From the NCBI GenBank assembly GCA_965247385.1, contig CBDFHG010000002.1, positions 372,001 to 436,000 of the forward strand: a stretch of 64,000 bases of DNA, written 5' to 3'. Below, in pieces: positions 51,283 through 58,629 of this stretch. Every line of letters starts with the position of its first letter. The stretch's first letter is position 1. The DNA comes from Thermohalobaculum sp965247385 (GTDB lineage Bacteria > Pseudomonadota > Alphaproteobacteria > Rhodobacterales > Rhodobacteraceae). The translations under genes were made by a program, and so were the position numbers. Under the pieces are notes generated by a model. That model had not been told where the DNA came from. It saw nothing but the letters and a program-made list of their open reading frames with translations, and did not search any database.

Positions 51283-51903
51283 ATGGCCAGACGTGTCGGA
51301 TCGGATGGCGCGCGCACCGAGGCGGCAATTCGCGATGCCGCCCTGCGGCTGATCGCGCGCTACGGTTACGAGGCCCTGTCGATGCGCCGGTTGGCTGGCG
51401 AGGTCGGTCTCGGCGCTGCCGCGCTGTACCGCTATTTCCCCAACAAACAGGCGATGCTGTTCAGCCTGCTCGATCGTCACATGGAGGAGCTTCTGGCGGC
51501 CTGGGGCAAGGCCAGCCTGCCCTGTTCCACCAGCGCACCGGCCCGGCTCGAGGCATTTACCCGTTTCCACATCCGCCACCACATCCCCCGCGCCGACGGT
51601 GTGTTTCTCAGCTACATGGAGTTGCGCAGCCTCCGCCCTGAGAATTTCGACACCATTGAGGCGATGCGGCGGCAATACGAGTTAGACCTGGCGCAGATCC
51701 TCGCTGACGGCGCGGCGGCGGACACCCTGCGCATCGACGATTCCCGCGTAACCGCACGCGCCATCATCGCGCTCCTGAACGGCATCACCACCTGGTATCA
51801 AGACAGCGGCCCCCTGGATCCGGCGCAGATCGAATCAATCTACTGGAATATCGTCGCCCGGATGACCGGGGTCGAGACGCGAGAGGCCATGATATGTTCA
51901 TGA
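51283..51903 (+). CDS. TetR-family transcriptional regulator of the isovalerate locus
   Basis: A 206-residue regulator. N-terminal TetR helix-turn-helix: AIRDAALRLIARYGYEALSM, then RRLAGEVGLGAAALYRYFPN and KQAMLFSLLDRHMEEL. The C-terminal domain is helical and variable (ligand pocket). It overlaps the start of the isovaleryl-CoA dehydrogenase by ten bases, so it is the first gene of the operon and likely a repressor that responds to an acyl-CoA intermediate of leucine breakdown. This is inference from position. Confidence 0.9.
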   Translation: MARRVGSDGARTEAAIRDAALRLIARYGYEALSMRRLAGEVGLGAAALYRYFPNKQAMLFSLLDRHMEELLAAWGKASLPCSTSAPARLEAFTRFHIRHHIPRADGVFLSYMELRSLRPENFDTIEAMRRQYELDLAQILADGAAADTLRIDDSRVTARAIIALLNGITTWYQDSGPLDPAQIESIYWNIVARMTGVETREAMICS

Positions 51904-53057
51904 AATCCCTGAATTTCGGCCTGCCCGAGGAAGTTGAGGCCCTGCGCGACATGGTGCACCGCTTCGCCCAGGAGCGGATCGCCCCCATCGCCGACGAGAC
52001 CGACCGCTCGAACGAGTTCCCCACACATCTGTGGCGCGAGATGGGCGAGATGGGGCTGCTCGGCATTACCGTACCGGAGGAGTTCGGCGGCGCCGATATG
52101 GGTTATCTGGCCCATGTGGTCGCGGTCGAGGAGATCAGCCGCGCCTCCGCTTCGGTCGGCCTCAGCTACGGGGCGCACTCGAACCTGTGCGTCAATCAGG
52201 TCCGCCGCAACGCCACGCCCGAGCAGAAGGCGCGATACCTCCCCCGCCTAGTCTCCGGCGAACATGTCGGCGCATTGGCGATGTCGGAATCCGGCGCGGG
52301 CTCGGATGTGGTGTCGATGAAGCTGAAGGCGGAAAAGCGCAACACCGGCTATGTGCTGAACGGCAACAAGTTCTGGATCACCAACGGCCCCGACGCCGAC
52401 ACCCTGGTGGTTTACGCCAAAACCGATCCGGCGGCCGGGCCGAAGGGCATCACCGCCTTCCTGATCGAGAAGGAATTCAAGGGCTTCTCCACCGCCCGGA
52501 AGCTCGACAAATTGGGGATGCGCGGCTCCAACACCTGCGAGTTGGTGTTCGAGGACTGCGAAGTGCCGTTCGAGAACGTGCTGGGCGAGGAGGGCAAGGG
52601 CGTCAACGTGCTGATGTCGGGGCTGGATTACGAGCGGGTCGTGTTGTCCGGCGGCCCGCTGGGGATCATGGCGGCGGCGATGGACGTGGTCATGCCCTAT
52701 ATCCACGACCGCAAGCAATTCGGCCAGGCGATCGGCGAATTCCAGCTGATGCAGGGCAAAATCGCCGACATGTACACGGCGATGAATTCGTCGCGCGCCT
52801 ATGTCTATTCCGTCGCCACCGCCTGCGACCGGGGCGAGACCACCCGCCAGGACGCGGCGGGCTGCCTGCTCAACGCCTCGACCCAGGCGACGCAGGTGGC
52901 GCTGGAGGCGATCCAGGCGCTGGGCGGCAACGGCTATATCAACGACTATTCAACCGGCCGCCTGCTGCGCGACGCCAAATTGTATGAGATCGGCGCCGGG
53001 ACGCAGGAGATCAGACGGATGCTGATCGGGCGGGAATTGTTCAAGGAGACCTGGTAA
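51894..53057 (+). CDS. ivd: Isovaleryl-CoA dehydrogenase
   Basis: A 387-residue FAD-dependent acyl-CoA dehydrogenase that converts isovaleryl-CoA to 3-methylcrotonyl-CoA. Motifs: LAMSESGAGSDVVSMKLKAE, NKFWITNGPDADTLVVYAKT, and GLDYERVVLSGGPLGIMAAA; in isovaleryl-CoA dehydrogenases the catalytic Glu sits exactly in this LD(L/Y)ER helix, unlike other acyl-CoA dehydrogenases. C-terminal ALGGNGYINDYSTGRLLRDA and EIGAGTQEIRRMLIGRELFK. ATG at 51894 or 51900. Identity is strengthened by the methylcrotonyl-CoA carboxylase and HMG-CoA lyase genes downstream. Confidence 0.95.
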   Translation: MFMKSLNFGLPEEVEALRDMVHRFAQERIAPIADETDRSNEFPTHLWREMGEMGLLGITVPEEFGGADMGYLAHVVAVEEISRASASVGLSYGAHSNLCVNQVRRNATPEQKARYLPRLVSGEHVGALAMSESGAGSDVVSMKLKAEKRNTGYVLNGNKFWITNGPDADTLVVYAKTDPAAGPKGITAFLIEKEFKGFSTARKLDKLGMRGSNTCELVFEDCEVPFENVLGEEGKGVNVLMSGLDYERVVLSGGPLGIMAAAMDVVMPYIHDRKQFGQAIGEFQLMQGKIADMYTAMNSSRAYVYSVATACDRGETTRQDAAGCLLNASTQATQVALEAIQALGGNGYINDYSTGRLLRDAKLYEIGAGTQEIRRMLIGRELFKETW

Positions 53058-53071
53058 CATAAAAAATGATC

Positions 53072-53101
53072 TTGACAAATATGTACGTGATTGACAAATA
53101 T
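53072..53101 (+). promoter_or_regulatory. Direct repeats in the toxin-antitoxin promoter
   Basis: TTGACAAATAT occurs at 53072-53082 and again at 53091-53101, 19 bases apart. The first TTGACA can serve as -35 box; the repeats are candidate binding sites for autoregulation by the antitoxin. The whole 53058-53130 stretch is A+T-rich compared with its neighbours, which suggests that the toxin-antitoxin cassette was acquired. Confidence 0.55.
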
Positions 53102-53130
53102 TCTCCAACGCAACACGAAAGGAGAAAGTT

Positions 53131-53628
53131 ATGACCACGGCCAAAATCAAAAAACGCCCCCTGGCAGGTTCGGCAACTGCTCGGGTTTGGGAGATTGCCG
53201 ATGAGCAAGTTCGGAAAACTGGCAAAATCCCGAAAGGACGGCAGGTGGCCGATATATATTGTGAGGAAGGCGGAAACAGATCGACGGCCCTCACGCAATA
53301 TTCTCACTGGAAGAATGCACATCTGAACCACTTCAAGCGCGGGTCTGCAGAACTTGCTGACCCCTCATCAGTCACCTCTTCGCAACTGAGTATCAGTTTG
53401 GAAGGGCGGTTCGTGATCCCCGCCGAAATGCGGGCGGCGATGCAGATTGGCCCCGACAGCAAGGTAACCGCCCGTGTCGTCGATGGTGAATTGCGCGTGA
53501 TAGCGCCTGCCGTCGCGATCCGCCGGGCGCAGGATTTGGTTCGCCGCGCGATTCCCGGCAATAACAGCCTCGCGGATGAGTTGATCGCCGAACGCCGGGC
53601 CGAGGCGCACCTGGAAGATGTCACATGA
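53131..53628 (+). CDS. Antitoxin with KfrA-like HTH and AbrB/SpoVT domain
   Basis: A 165-residue protein with two DNA-binding modules. Residues about 18-65 (ARVWEIADEQVRKTGKIPKG, RQVADIYCEEGGNRSTALTQ, YSHWKNAH) resemble the N-terminal helix-turn-helix of KfrA-like plasmid proteins. Residues about 86-135 (LSISLEGRFVIPAEMRAAMQ, IGPDSKVTARVVDGELRVIA) form an AbrB/SpoVT swapped-hairpin domain as in VapB and MazE antitoxins. The C-terminal tail probably wraps the toxin. RBS GGAGA; stop overlaps the toxin ATG by four bases. Confidence 0.75.
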   Translation: MTTAKIKKRPLAGSATARVWEIADEQVRKTGKIPKGRQVADIYCEEGGNRSTALTQYSHWKNAHLNHFKRGSAELADPSSVTSSQLSISLEGRFVIPAEMRAAMQIGPDSKVTARVVDGELRVIAPAVAIRRAQDLVRRAIPGNNSLADELIAERRAEAHLEDVT

Positions 53629-54005
53629 CTTCCGTTCTCGATGCCTCGGCGTTGCTTGCCATGCTTCAGGGAGAACCTGGCGGAGACCGGGTCGCCGAAG
53701 CGATACCCGATGCGGTTATCAGCGCGGTGAACATCACCGAAGTGGTGGCGAAGCTTTGTGACAAGGGCTTGGCGCAAAAACAGGCGCGCGAAACAATGGA
53801 AATATTGTCTCTAAATGTCGTCGAATTTGACATGTCCCAAGCAATTGAAGCTGGCGGGTTGCGGCCCTCGACCAGGGATTACGGATTGTCGCTGGGCGAC
53901 CGGGCCTGTCTGGCGCTTGCCGCCCGAGTGGGCGCAACCGCATTGACGACCGACCGGGCATGGGCGCAACTTGAAATCGGTATTTCCGTGGATGTTATCA
54001 GGTGA
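53625..54005 (+). CDS. vapC: PIN-domain toxin (VapC family)
   Basis: A 126-residue PIN ribonuclease. The acidic active site is complete: Asp6 (SVLDASALLAML), Glu39 (VNITEVVAKL), Asp92 (LSLGDRACLALAARVG) and Asp110 (LTTDRAWAQL). VapC toxins cleave tRNA or rRNA. The gene follows the antitoxin with an ATGA overlap. Located between ivd and the methylcrotonyl-CoA carboxylase genes, i.e. inserted in the leucine locus. Confidence 0.92.
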   Translation: MTSVLDASALLAMLQGEPGGDRVAEAIPDAVISAVNITEVVAKLCDKGLAQKQARETMEILSLNVVEFDMSQAIEAGGLRPSTRDYGLSLGDRACLALAARVGATALTTDRAWAQLEIGISVDVIR

Positions 54006-54021
54006 GTGGGGCAGGACTGTT

Positions 54022-54564
54022 TTGAAAACCAGACGGCCAATAGCCATTCAAGTCACGGCGATGCTGGTTGCTTTGCTGTGCGGGGGTCTATTCACCACCC
54101 ACCCCGCCCAAGCCGGCCAGTCGACGGAAGACGCCGATGCGCTGCAATCCTGCATCATGACCGCTTGGCCGCGCGATGTGATGACGCTGTGTACCGGCAT
54201 CATTTCCGACCCCTGCCAGGAAACGGCGGGCGGGGCATCGACCCAGGGCATGAACCGGTGTCTGGCCCGCGAGGCCGACGCATGGGATGTGGTTCTGAAC
54301 CGGCTGTGGCCTAGACTGATGACCCAGGCGCGCGAAGTGGACGCCGCGAACGCGAGAGACCGCGGGGTTGTCACTGGACAGCGCTGCCGAGACGCTCCGC
54401 AGCGCCCAGCGCGCCTGATCGTGTACCGCGATGCCGATTGCCGCCACAACTATGCCAGTTGGGGCTTGGGCAGCTTTCGCACCATCGCCCATTCCACCTG
54501 CCGCCTCGACCTCACCGCGCGGCGCGTGGTCGATTTTCATGCCCGGCTGGTGACGGACAAATGA
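54022..54564 (+). CDS. LprI-like periplasmic protein with compensated frameshift
   Basis: A 180-residue protein starting with TTG at 54022 (behind GGGGCAGG) and a signal peptide (KTRRPIAIQVTAMLVALLCG, cleaved near PAQAGQ). It has six or more cysteines; CLAREADAWDVVLNRLWPRL and VYRDADC fit the DUF1311/LprI (lysozyme-inhibitor LprI-like) family. Between about 54373 and 54418 the reading frame is shifted: residues about 118-132 are non-homologous in the translated frame, but the next frame gives LDSAAETLRSAQRAW, the conserved family stretch. One base inserted and one lost cancel out, so the ORF stays open but a core helix is scrambled. Probably non-functional. Confidence 0.65.
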   Translation: MKTRRPIAIQVTAMLVALLCGGLFTTHPAQAGQSTEDADALQSCIMTAWPRDVMTLCTGIISDPCQETAGGASTQGMNRCLAREADAWDVVLNRLWPRLMTQAREVDAANARDRGVVTGQRCRDAPQRPARLIVYRDADCRHNYASWGLGSFRTIAHSTCRLDLTARRVVDFHARLVTDK

Positions 54565-54587
54565 AACCGATCTCCAATCGCCAACGC

Positions 54588-54983
54588 TCAACGCTGAAAC
54601 CGGTCCATCGGCACGGCGACGATCTGGTCGTCGTCTTCCCAAATGATCATCCCGGGCGCGCGGCTGCGAACCTCGCGGATGGGATAACCGGCTTCGTCGC
54701 AGATCCATGCCAGATATCGAACCGTGCGGATAAACCCAACGGCCTCGGGTTTGAACCAGCAGAGGCTCCGGGACGCTCGTGGGTGACGGCTGCGGCGCTT
54801 CAAGCAGGCCGGAACATCCAGCACGCAGAACGCGCCCCACGCCAAGTTGAACTCGTCCTCGAGCCCCGCGGGAAAGGCGCTTGTGTCCAGGTTACGGACA
54901 TAACGATAGAACCCGATTTCACCCCTGCAGTGGGGATGCTTCTCGGGTCCGACAAATCGGATATACATGACCATGATGCGCAT
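54588..54983 (-). CDS. Hypothetical protein
   Basis: About 131 residues from the ATG at 54983, with two further Met at 54974 and 54968 as alternative starts. It has a coherent composition: YIRFVGPEKHPHCRGEIGFY, RYVRNLDTSAFPAGLEDEFN, LAWGAFCVLDVPACLKRRSR, then FKPEAVGFIRTVRYLAWICD and APGMIIWEDDDQIVAVPMDR. No domain is recognised and no signal peptide is seen. It is convergent with the LprI-like gene and divergent from mccB, hence not part of the leucine operon. Conserved look (aromatic and charged residues well placed) but no family is known to me. Confidence 0.6.
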   Translation of the reverse strand: MRIMVMYIRFVGPEKHPHCRGEIGFYRYVRNLDTSAFPAGLEDEFNLAWGAFCVLDVPACLKRRSRHPRASRSLCWFKPEAVGFIRTVRYLAWICDEAGYPIREVRSRAPGMIIWEDDDQIVAVPMDRFQR

Positions 54984-55225
54984 GGCCTTGCCACACACTC
55001 CCTCGGTTTCGGAATTTCAGGAAAAGCGGAACCGCCCCTCGGCGGCGGTCAGGTCCGGATCGAAGGGGGGCGGAAAGCGGCGCGCATCATCGCGAAAAAC
55101 ATCTCGCCCTCACATCCATCATGGTCAGTGCGGCGCGTGATAGCCCGGATTGGCTCCTTGAGCACCCCGCCCGAAGCGGTTGTGTGGGCGCCGTTGCCCA
55201 CCGACCACAGGCGAAAGCCCGCCCG

Positions 55226-56827
55226 ATGACGATCCTCCATTCACAAATCGCCCCGCGCTCGGAGGCATTTGCCGCCAACCGCGCGGCCATGGAAGACGCC
55301 ATCGCCATCATCGAGGCTGCGGCCGCGCGTGCGACGGCGGGTGGCGGCGAGGCCGCCACGGCGCGCCATATCGGGCGCGGCAAGCTGCCGCCGCGCCAAC
55401 GGGTGGAGCAGTTGCTTGATCCCGGGTCGCCGTTCCTGGAATGCGGGCTGTTCGCCGCCGACGGCATGTATGACAGCGCCTCGCCCGGCGCCGGCCTTAT
55501 CACCGGCATTGGCCGGGTCTCCGGCCGCGACGTGATGGTTGTGGCCAACGACGCCACGGTGAAGGGCGGCACCTATTTCCCCATCACCGTCAAGAAGCAC
55601 CTGCGGGCACAGGAAATCGCCTGGCAGAACCGCCTGCCCTGCATCTATCTGGTGGATAGCGGTGGCGCGAACCTGCCAAACCAGGACGATGTCTTCCCAG
55701 ATCGCGAGCATTTCGGCCGCATCTTCTACAATCAGGCCCGGATGTCGTCCGAAGGCATCGCCCAGATCGCCGTCGTCATGGGCTCGTGCACCGCGGGCGG
55801 CGCTTACATGCCGGCGATGTCCGATGAAACCGTGATCGTGCGCGAGCAGGGCACCATCTTCCTGGCCGGCCCGCCACTGGTGAAGGCCGCCATCGGCGAG
55901 AGCGTCTCGGCCGAGGAACTGGGCGGCGGGGACACCCATACCCGGCTAAGCGGTGTTGCCGACCATCTGGCCGAGGATGACGCCCATGCGCTGGCCATTG
56001 CGCGCCGCATCGTCGCCACGCTGGGTCCCGGCCCTGTCCTTCCCGAACTGAATGGCGAGGAGCCGCTCTACGACCCCGACGAAATCCTCGGCATCCTGCC
56101 CACCGACACCCGCATCCCCTACGACGTGCGCGAAGTCATCGCCCGGTTGGTCGACGGCTCGCGCCTGGACGAATTCAAGCGCCGCTATGGCGAGACGCTG
56201 GTGACCGGGTTCGCCCAAATCAGGGGGATGTCCGTCGGCATCGTCGCCAATAACGGCATCCTCTATTCGGAAAGCTCGCTGAAGGGGGCGCATTTCATCG
56301 AGCTGTGCTGCCAGCGCAAGATCCCGCTGTTGTTCCTGCAAAACATCACCGGCTTCATGGTTGGCCGCAAATACGAGGCCGAGGGCATCGCCAAGCACGG
56401 TGCCAAGCTGGTCACCGCTGTCGCCTGCGCCGAGGTGCCGAAGATCACCATCATTATCGGCGGCTCTTTCGGGGCCGGGAACTACGGCATGTGCGGGCGG
56501 GCCTTCGGCCCGAGGTTTCTGTGGACCTGGCCCAACGCCCGGATTTCCGTCATGGGCGGCCCCCAGGCGGCGGGGGTGCTGGCCACTGTCAAGCGCGACG
56601 GCATCGAGCGGCGGGGCGGCGAATGGTCGGTTGAGGAGGAGGTCGCCTTCAAGCAACCGATCATCGACCAGTTCGAGCATCAGGGGCATCCGCTCTATGC
56701 TTCGGCCCGGCTGTGGGACGACGGTATCCAGGACCCGAGGCGGACGCGGGATGCGTTGGCGTTGGCGTTGCGGGCAACGTTGAACGCGCCGGTCGGGGAG
56801 ACCCGGTTCGGCGTGTTCAGGATGTGA
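55226..56827 (+). CDS. mccB: Methylcrotonyl-CoA carboxylase, beta (carboxyltransferase) subunit
   Basis: A 533-residue carboxyltransferase. Start at 55226 (MTILHSQIAPRSEAFAANRA); the frame extends upstream but the family starts here. Features: GRGKLPPRQRVEQLLDPGSP, YLVDSGGANLPNQDDVFPDR (typical of the MCC beta subunit), VVMGSCTAGGAYMPAMSDET, EELGGGDTHTRLSGVADHLA, and LLFLQNITGFMVGRKYEAEG. It carboxylates 3-methylcrotonyl-CoA to 3-methylglutaconyl-CoA with the biotin of MccA. The pathway gene order is broken by the small gene, MBL and macro genes before mccA. Confidence 0.96.
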   Translation: MTILHSQIAPRSEAFAANRAAMEDAIAIIEAAAARATAGGGEAATARHIGRGKLPPRQRVEQLLDPGSPFLECGLFAADGMYDSASPGAGLITGIGRVSGRDVMVVANDATVKGGTYFPITVKKHLRAQEIAWQNRLPCIYLVDSGGANLPNQDDVFPDREHFGRIFYNQARMSSEGIAQIAVVMGSCTAGGAYMPAMSDETVIVREQGTIFLAGPPLVKAAIGESVSAEELGGGDTHTRLSGVADHLAEDDAHALAIARRIVATLGPGPVLPELNGEEPLYDPDEILGILPTDTRIPYDVREVIARLVDGSRLDEFKRRYGETLVTGFAQIRGMSVGIVANNGILYSESSLKGAHFIELCCQRKIPLLFLQNITGFMVGRKYEAEGIAKHGAKLVTAVACAEVPKITIIIGGSFGAGNYGMCGRAFGPRFLWTWPNARISVMGGPQAAGVLATVKRDGIERRGGEWSVEEEVAFKQPIIDQFEHQGHPLYASARLWDDGIQDPRRTRDALALALRATLNAPVGETRFGVFRM

Positions 56828-56853
56828 GATCAAGATAGGAAAGGAGCCGACCA

Positions 56854-57171
56854 TTGTCCGAGCATGCAGTTCTCGTCTCGATCGAGGGCAACCATGTCAA
56901 CCTCGACGCGATCCATGCGATGGAGCGCCAGCTCATTGAAGCACTTGAGAAAACCCCTGTCGGAGAGATGGACGGGCATGAGGTCGCCATCGCCATGGAT
57001 GAGGCCACTTTCTACCTCTACGGACCCGATGCCGACATTGTCTTCGCGGCCATCGCCGATAGCTTGCGGTCTGACCCGTTAACGGAAAAGGCCCGCATTA
57101 CTTTGCGTTATGGCGAGGCCGCCGATCCAGATGCGACCGAGAAATCATTCGAGCTTGCGCCCTCGCAATGA
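56854..57171 (+). CDS. Small protein of unknown function in the leucine locus
   Basis: A 105-residue protein starting with TTG at 56854; AAAGGAG lies eight bases upstream, which decides this start. It reads SEHAVLVSIEGNHVNLDAIH, then AMERQLIEALEKTPVGEMDG, EATFYLYGPDADIVFAAIAD and ARITLRYGEAADPDATEKSF. The pattern of strands and helices and the phrase EATFYLYGPDAD suggest a compact ferredoxin-like or dimeric alpha/beta protein. No family is known to me. It is 26 bases after mccB and 110 bases before the MBL gene. Confidence 0.65.
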   Translation: MSEHAVLVSIEGNHVNLDAIHAMERQLIEALEKTPVGEMDGHEVAIAMDEATFYLYGPDADIVFAAIADSLRSDPLTEKARITLRYGEAADPDATEKSFELAPSQ

Positions 57172-57280
57172 CATTACACAGCACAAACACGGCGGAGTGG
57201 GTCTCGCCACCCTCAGAAAGGGAGAGCGACAGGGAGGGGGCTGAAACCCCGCTCTCCACAACGACAACGGAGCCATCCCT

Positions 57281-58108
57281 GTGACCCGCCGCATTTGCAT
57301 AACCTGTGGCGTTCAGCAGAAATGCTCGAGCAACGGACCGGCACCCTGCCCTATCTGCGAGGATGAACGACAGTTCGTTCCGGAGGGCGGGCAGCAATGG
57401 ACATCCCCCAAAGCTTTGCGCTCCTCGCACAGGATAGCCTGGAACCAGGAGACCCAAGGTGTCCACAGCCTGATCATGGAGCCAACATTCGCCATCGGCC
57501 AACGCGCCTTCCTGATCCAGGGGGCTGATGGAAACATCCTCTGGGACTGCATCAGCCTCATCGACGACGAAACGCGCGCGCGCGTCGAAACCCTCGGCGG
57601 CCTGTCGGCAATCATGATTTCGCACCCGCATTTTTTTTCCACCGTGGCTGAATGGGGCCAGACATTCGGCGCGCCGGTGTATGTCCACAATGATGATGCG
57701 GCGTGGATACAGAAGCCCAACGGGGTTCTCCGCTTCTGGAAAGGCGAGACATTGCCGCTCGGGTCAGGCGCGACTGCGATCCGGTGCGGCGGACATTTCG
57801 CGGGTGCTTCGGTTCTGCATGTTGGCCACGTCAATGATGGCAAAGGGGCGCTGTTCTCGGGCGACACGATTCAGGTTGCTCCCGACCGCCAGCATGTCAG
57901 TTTCATGCGCAGCTATCCGAACCTGATCCCCCTGAATGCCACTGATGTTCGAAGGATCGCCGGGGCGGTCGAGCCTTTCGATTTCGATACGATCTTTGGC
58001 GCCTTTCCGGGCCGGACAATATCAAGCGGTGCCAAGCAGGCGATTCGCAGATCGGCCGAGCGGTACATCCGGGCAATTGTCGCAACCCACAGCATGAATG
58101 AAGGCTGA
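57281..58108 (+). CDS. MBL-fold protein with N-terminal zinc ribbon
   Basis: A 275-residue protein with GTG start. Residues 4-28 (RICITCGVQQKCSSNGPAPC and CPICEDERQF) have four to five Cys in a rubredoxin/zinc-ribbon spacing. The rest is a metallo-beta-lactamase fold: AIMISHPHFFSTVAEWGQTF (first metal HxH-like site), GPVYVHNDDAAW-type loop, IRCGGHFAGASVLHVGHVND and ALFSGDTIQVAPDRQHVSFM. The Zn ligands His/His/Asp are visible but the canonical HxHxDH is reduced to HPHFFS, which is usual for this subgroup. Substrate unknown; it may be a thioesterase or hydrolase in the leucine operon. GTG preceded by GGAGCC. Confidence 0.75.
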   Translation: MTRRICITCGVQQKCSSNGPAPCPICEDERQFVPEGGQQWTSPKALRSSHRIAWNQETQGVHSLIMEPTFAIGQRAFLIQGADGNILWDCISLIDDETRARVETLGGLSAIMISHPHFFSTVAEWGQTFGAPVYVHNDDAAWIQKPNGVLRFWKGETLPLGSGATAIRCGGHFAGASVLHVGHVNDGKGALFSGDTIQVAPDRQHVSFMRSYPNLIPLNATDVRRIAGAVEPFDFDTIFGAFPGRTISSGAKQAIRRSAERYIRAIVATHSMNEG

Positions 58109-58109
58109 T

Positions 58110-58628
58110 ATGACCCACCGCATCGTCATCCACCAAGGCGACATCACTACCCTCGCGGTCGACGCCATCGTCAACGCCGCCAACTCGCGGTTCGCCCCCG
58201 GCGGCGGGGTCTGCGGCGGGATCCATCGCGCCGCCGGGCCGGAACTGGCGCGGGAATGCGCGGCGCTGGGCGGCGGCGACACTGGCGACGCGAAGATCAC
58301 GGCAGGTTACGGCCTGCCCGCGCTGCACGTCATCCACGCCGTTGGGCCGGTCTGGCATGGCGGAGGCAGCGGCGAGGCCGGTCTGCTCGCCACCTGCTAC
58401 CGCCGTTCGCTGGAGATCATGCAGGAGAACGCGCTGGCCACCATCGCCTTCCCGGCGATCTCGACCGGCATCTTCGGTTATCCGGCGGACGATGCGGCCA
58501 CGGTCGCAATCACGGCGGTCGCCGAGACCTTGCCCCGGACCGGTGGCATCACGCAGGTCATCTTCTGCTGCTTCGACGAGGCCTCCGCCGAGCGCCACCG
58601 CCGCGCCCTGGCGGCGCTGGAGGGCTGA
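58110..58628 (+). CDS. Macro-domain protein (ADP-ribose/O-acetyl-ADP-ribose binding)
   Basis: A 172-residue single macro domain of the MacroD/YmdB type. Motifs: GDITTLAVDAIVNAANSRFA, PGGGVCGGIHRAAGPELARE, HVIHAVGPVWHGGGSGEAGL, AFPAISTGIFGYPADDAATV and a C-terminal VIFCCFDEASAERHRRAL. At the place where the catalytic Asp normally stands (GGGGVDGAIH) there is Cys35 (GGGVCGGIH), so de-acetylase or de-ADP-ribosylase activity may be altered. ATG one base after the MBL stop and one base before mccA, so it is translationally tied to both. Confidence 0.85.
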   Translation: MTHRIVIHQGDITTLAVDAIVNAANSRFAPGGGVCGGIHRAAGPELARECAALGGGDTGDAKITAGYGLPALHVIHAVGPVWHGGGSGEAGLLATCYRRSLEIMQENALATIAFPAISTGIFGYPADDAATVAITAVAETLPRTGGITQVIFCCFDEASAERHRRALAALEG

Positions 58629-58629
58629 C

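Noticed and set aside
51023..51328. Longer start for the cyclase at 51328
   Set aside because: The 102 added residues show no family similarity and would cover the TetR operator and start region.
57216..57260. Terminator between the small protein and the MBL gene
   Set aside because: GGAGAGCG and CGCTCTCC with an inner GGGG/CCCC can pair, but no U-run follows and the gene order suggests one transcript, so it was not listed as a terminator.
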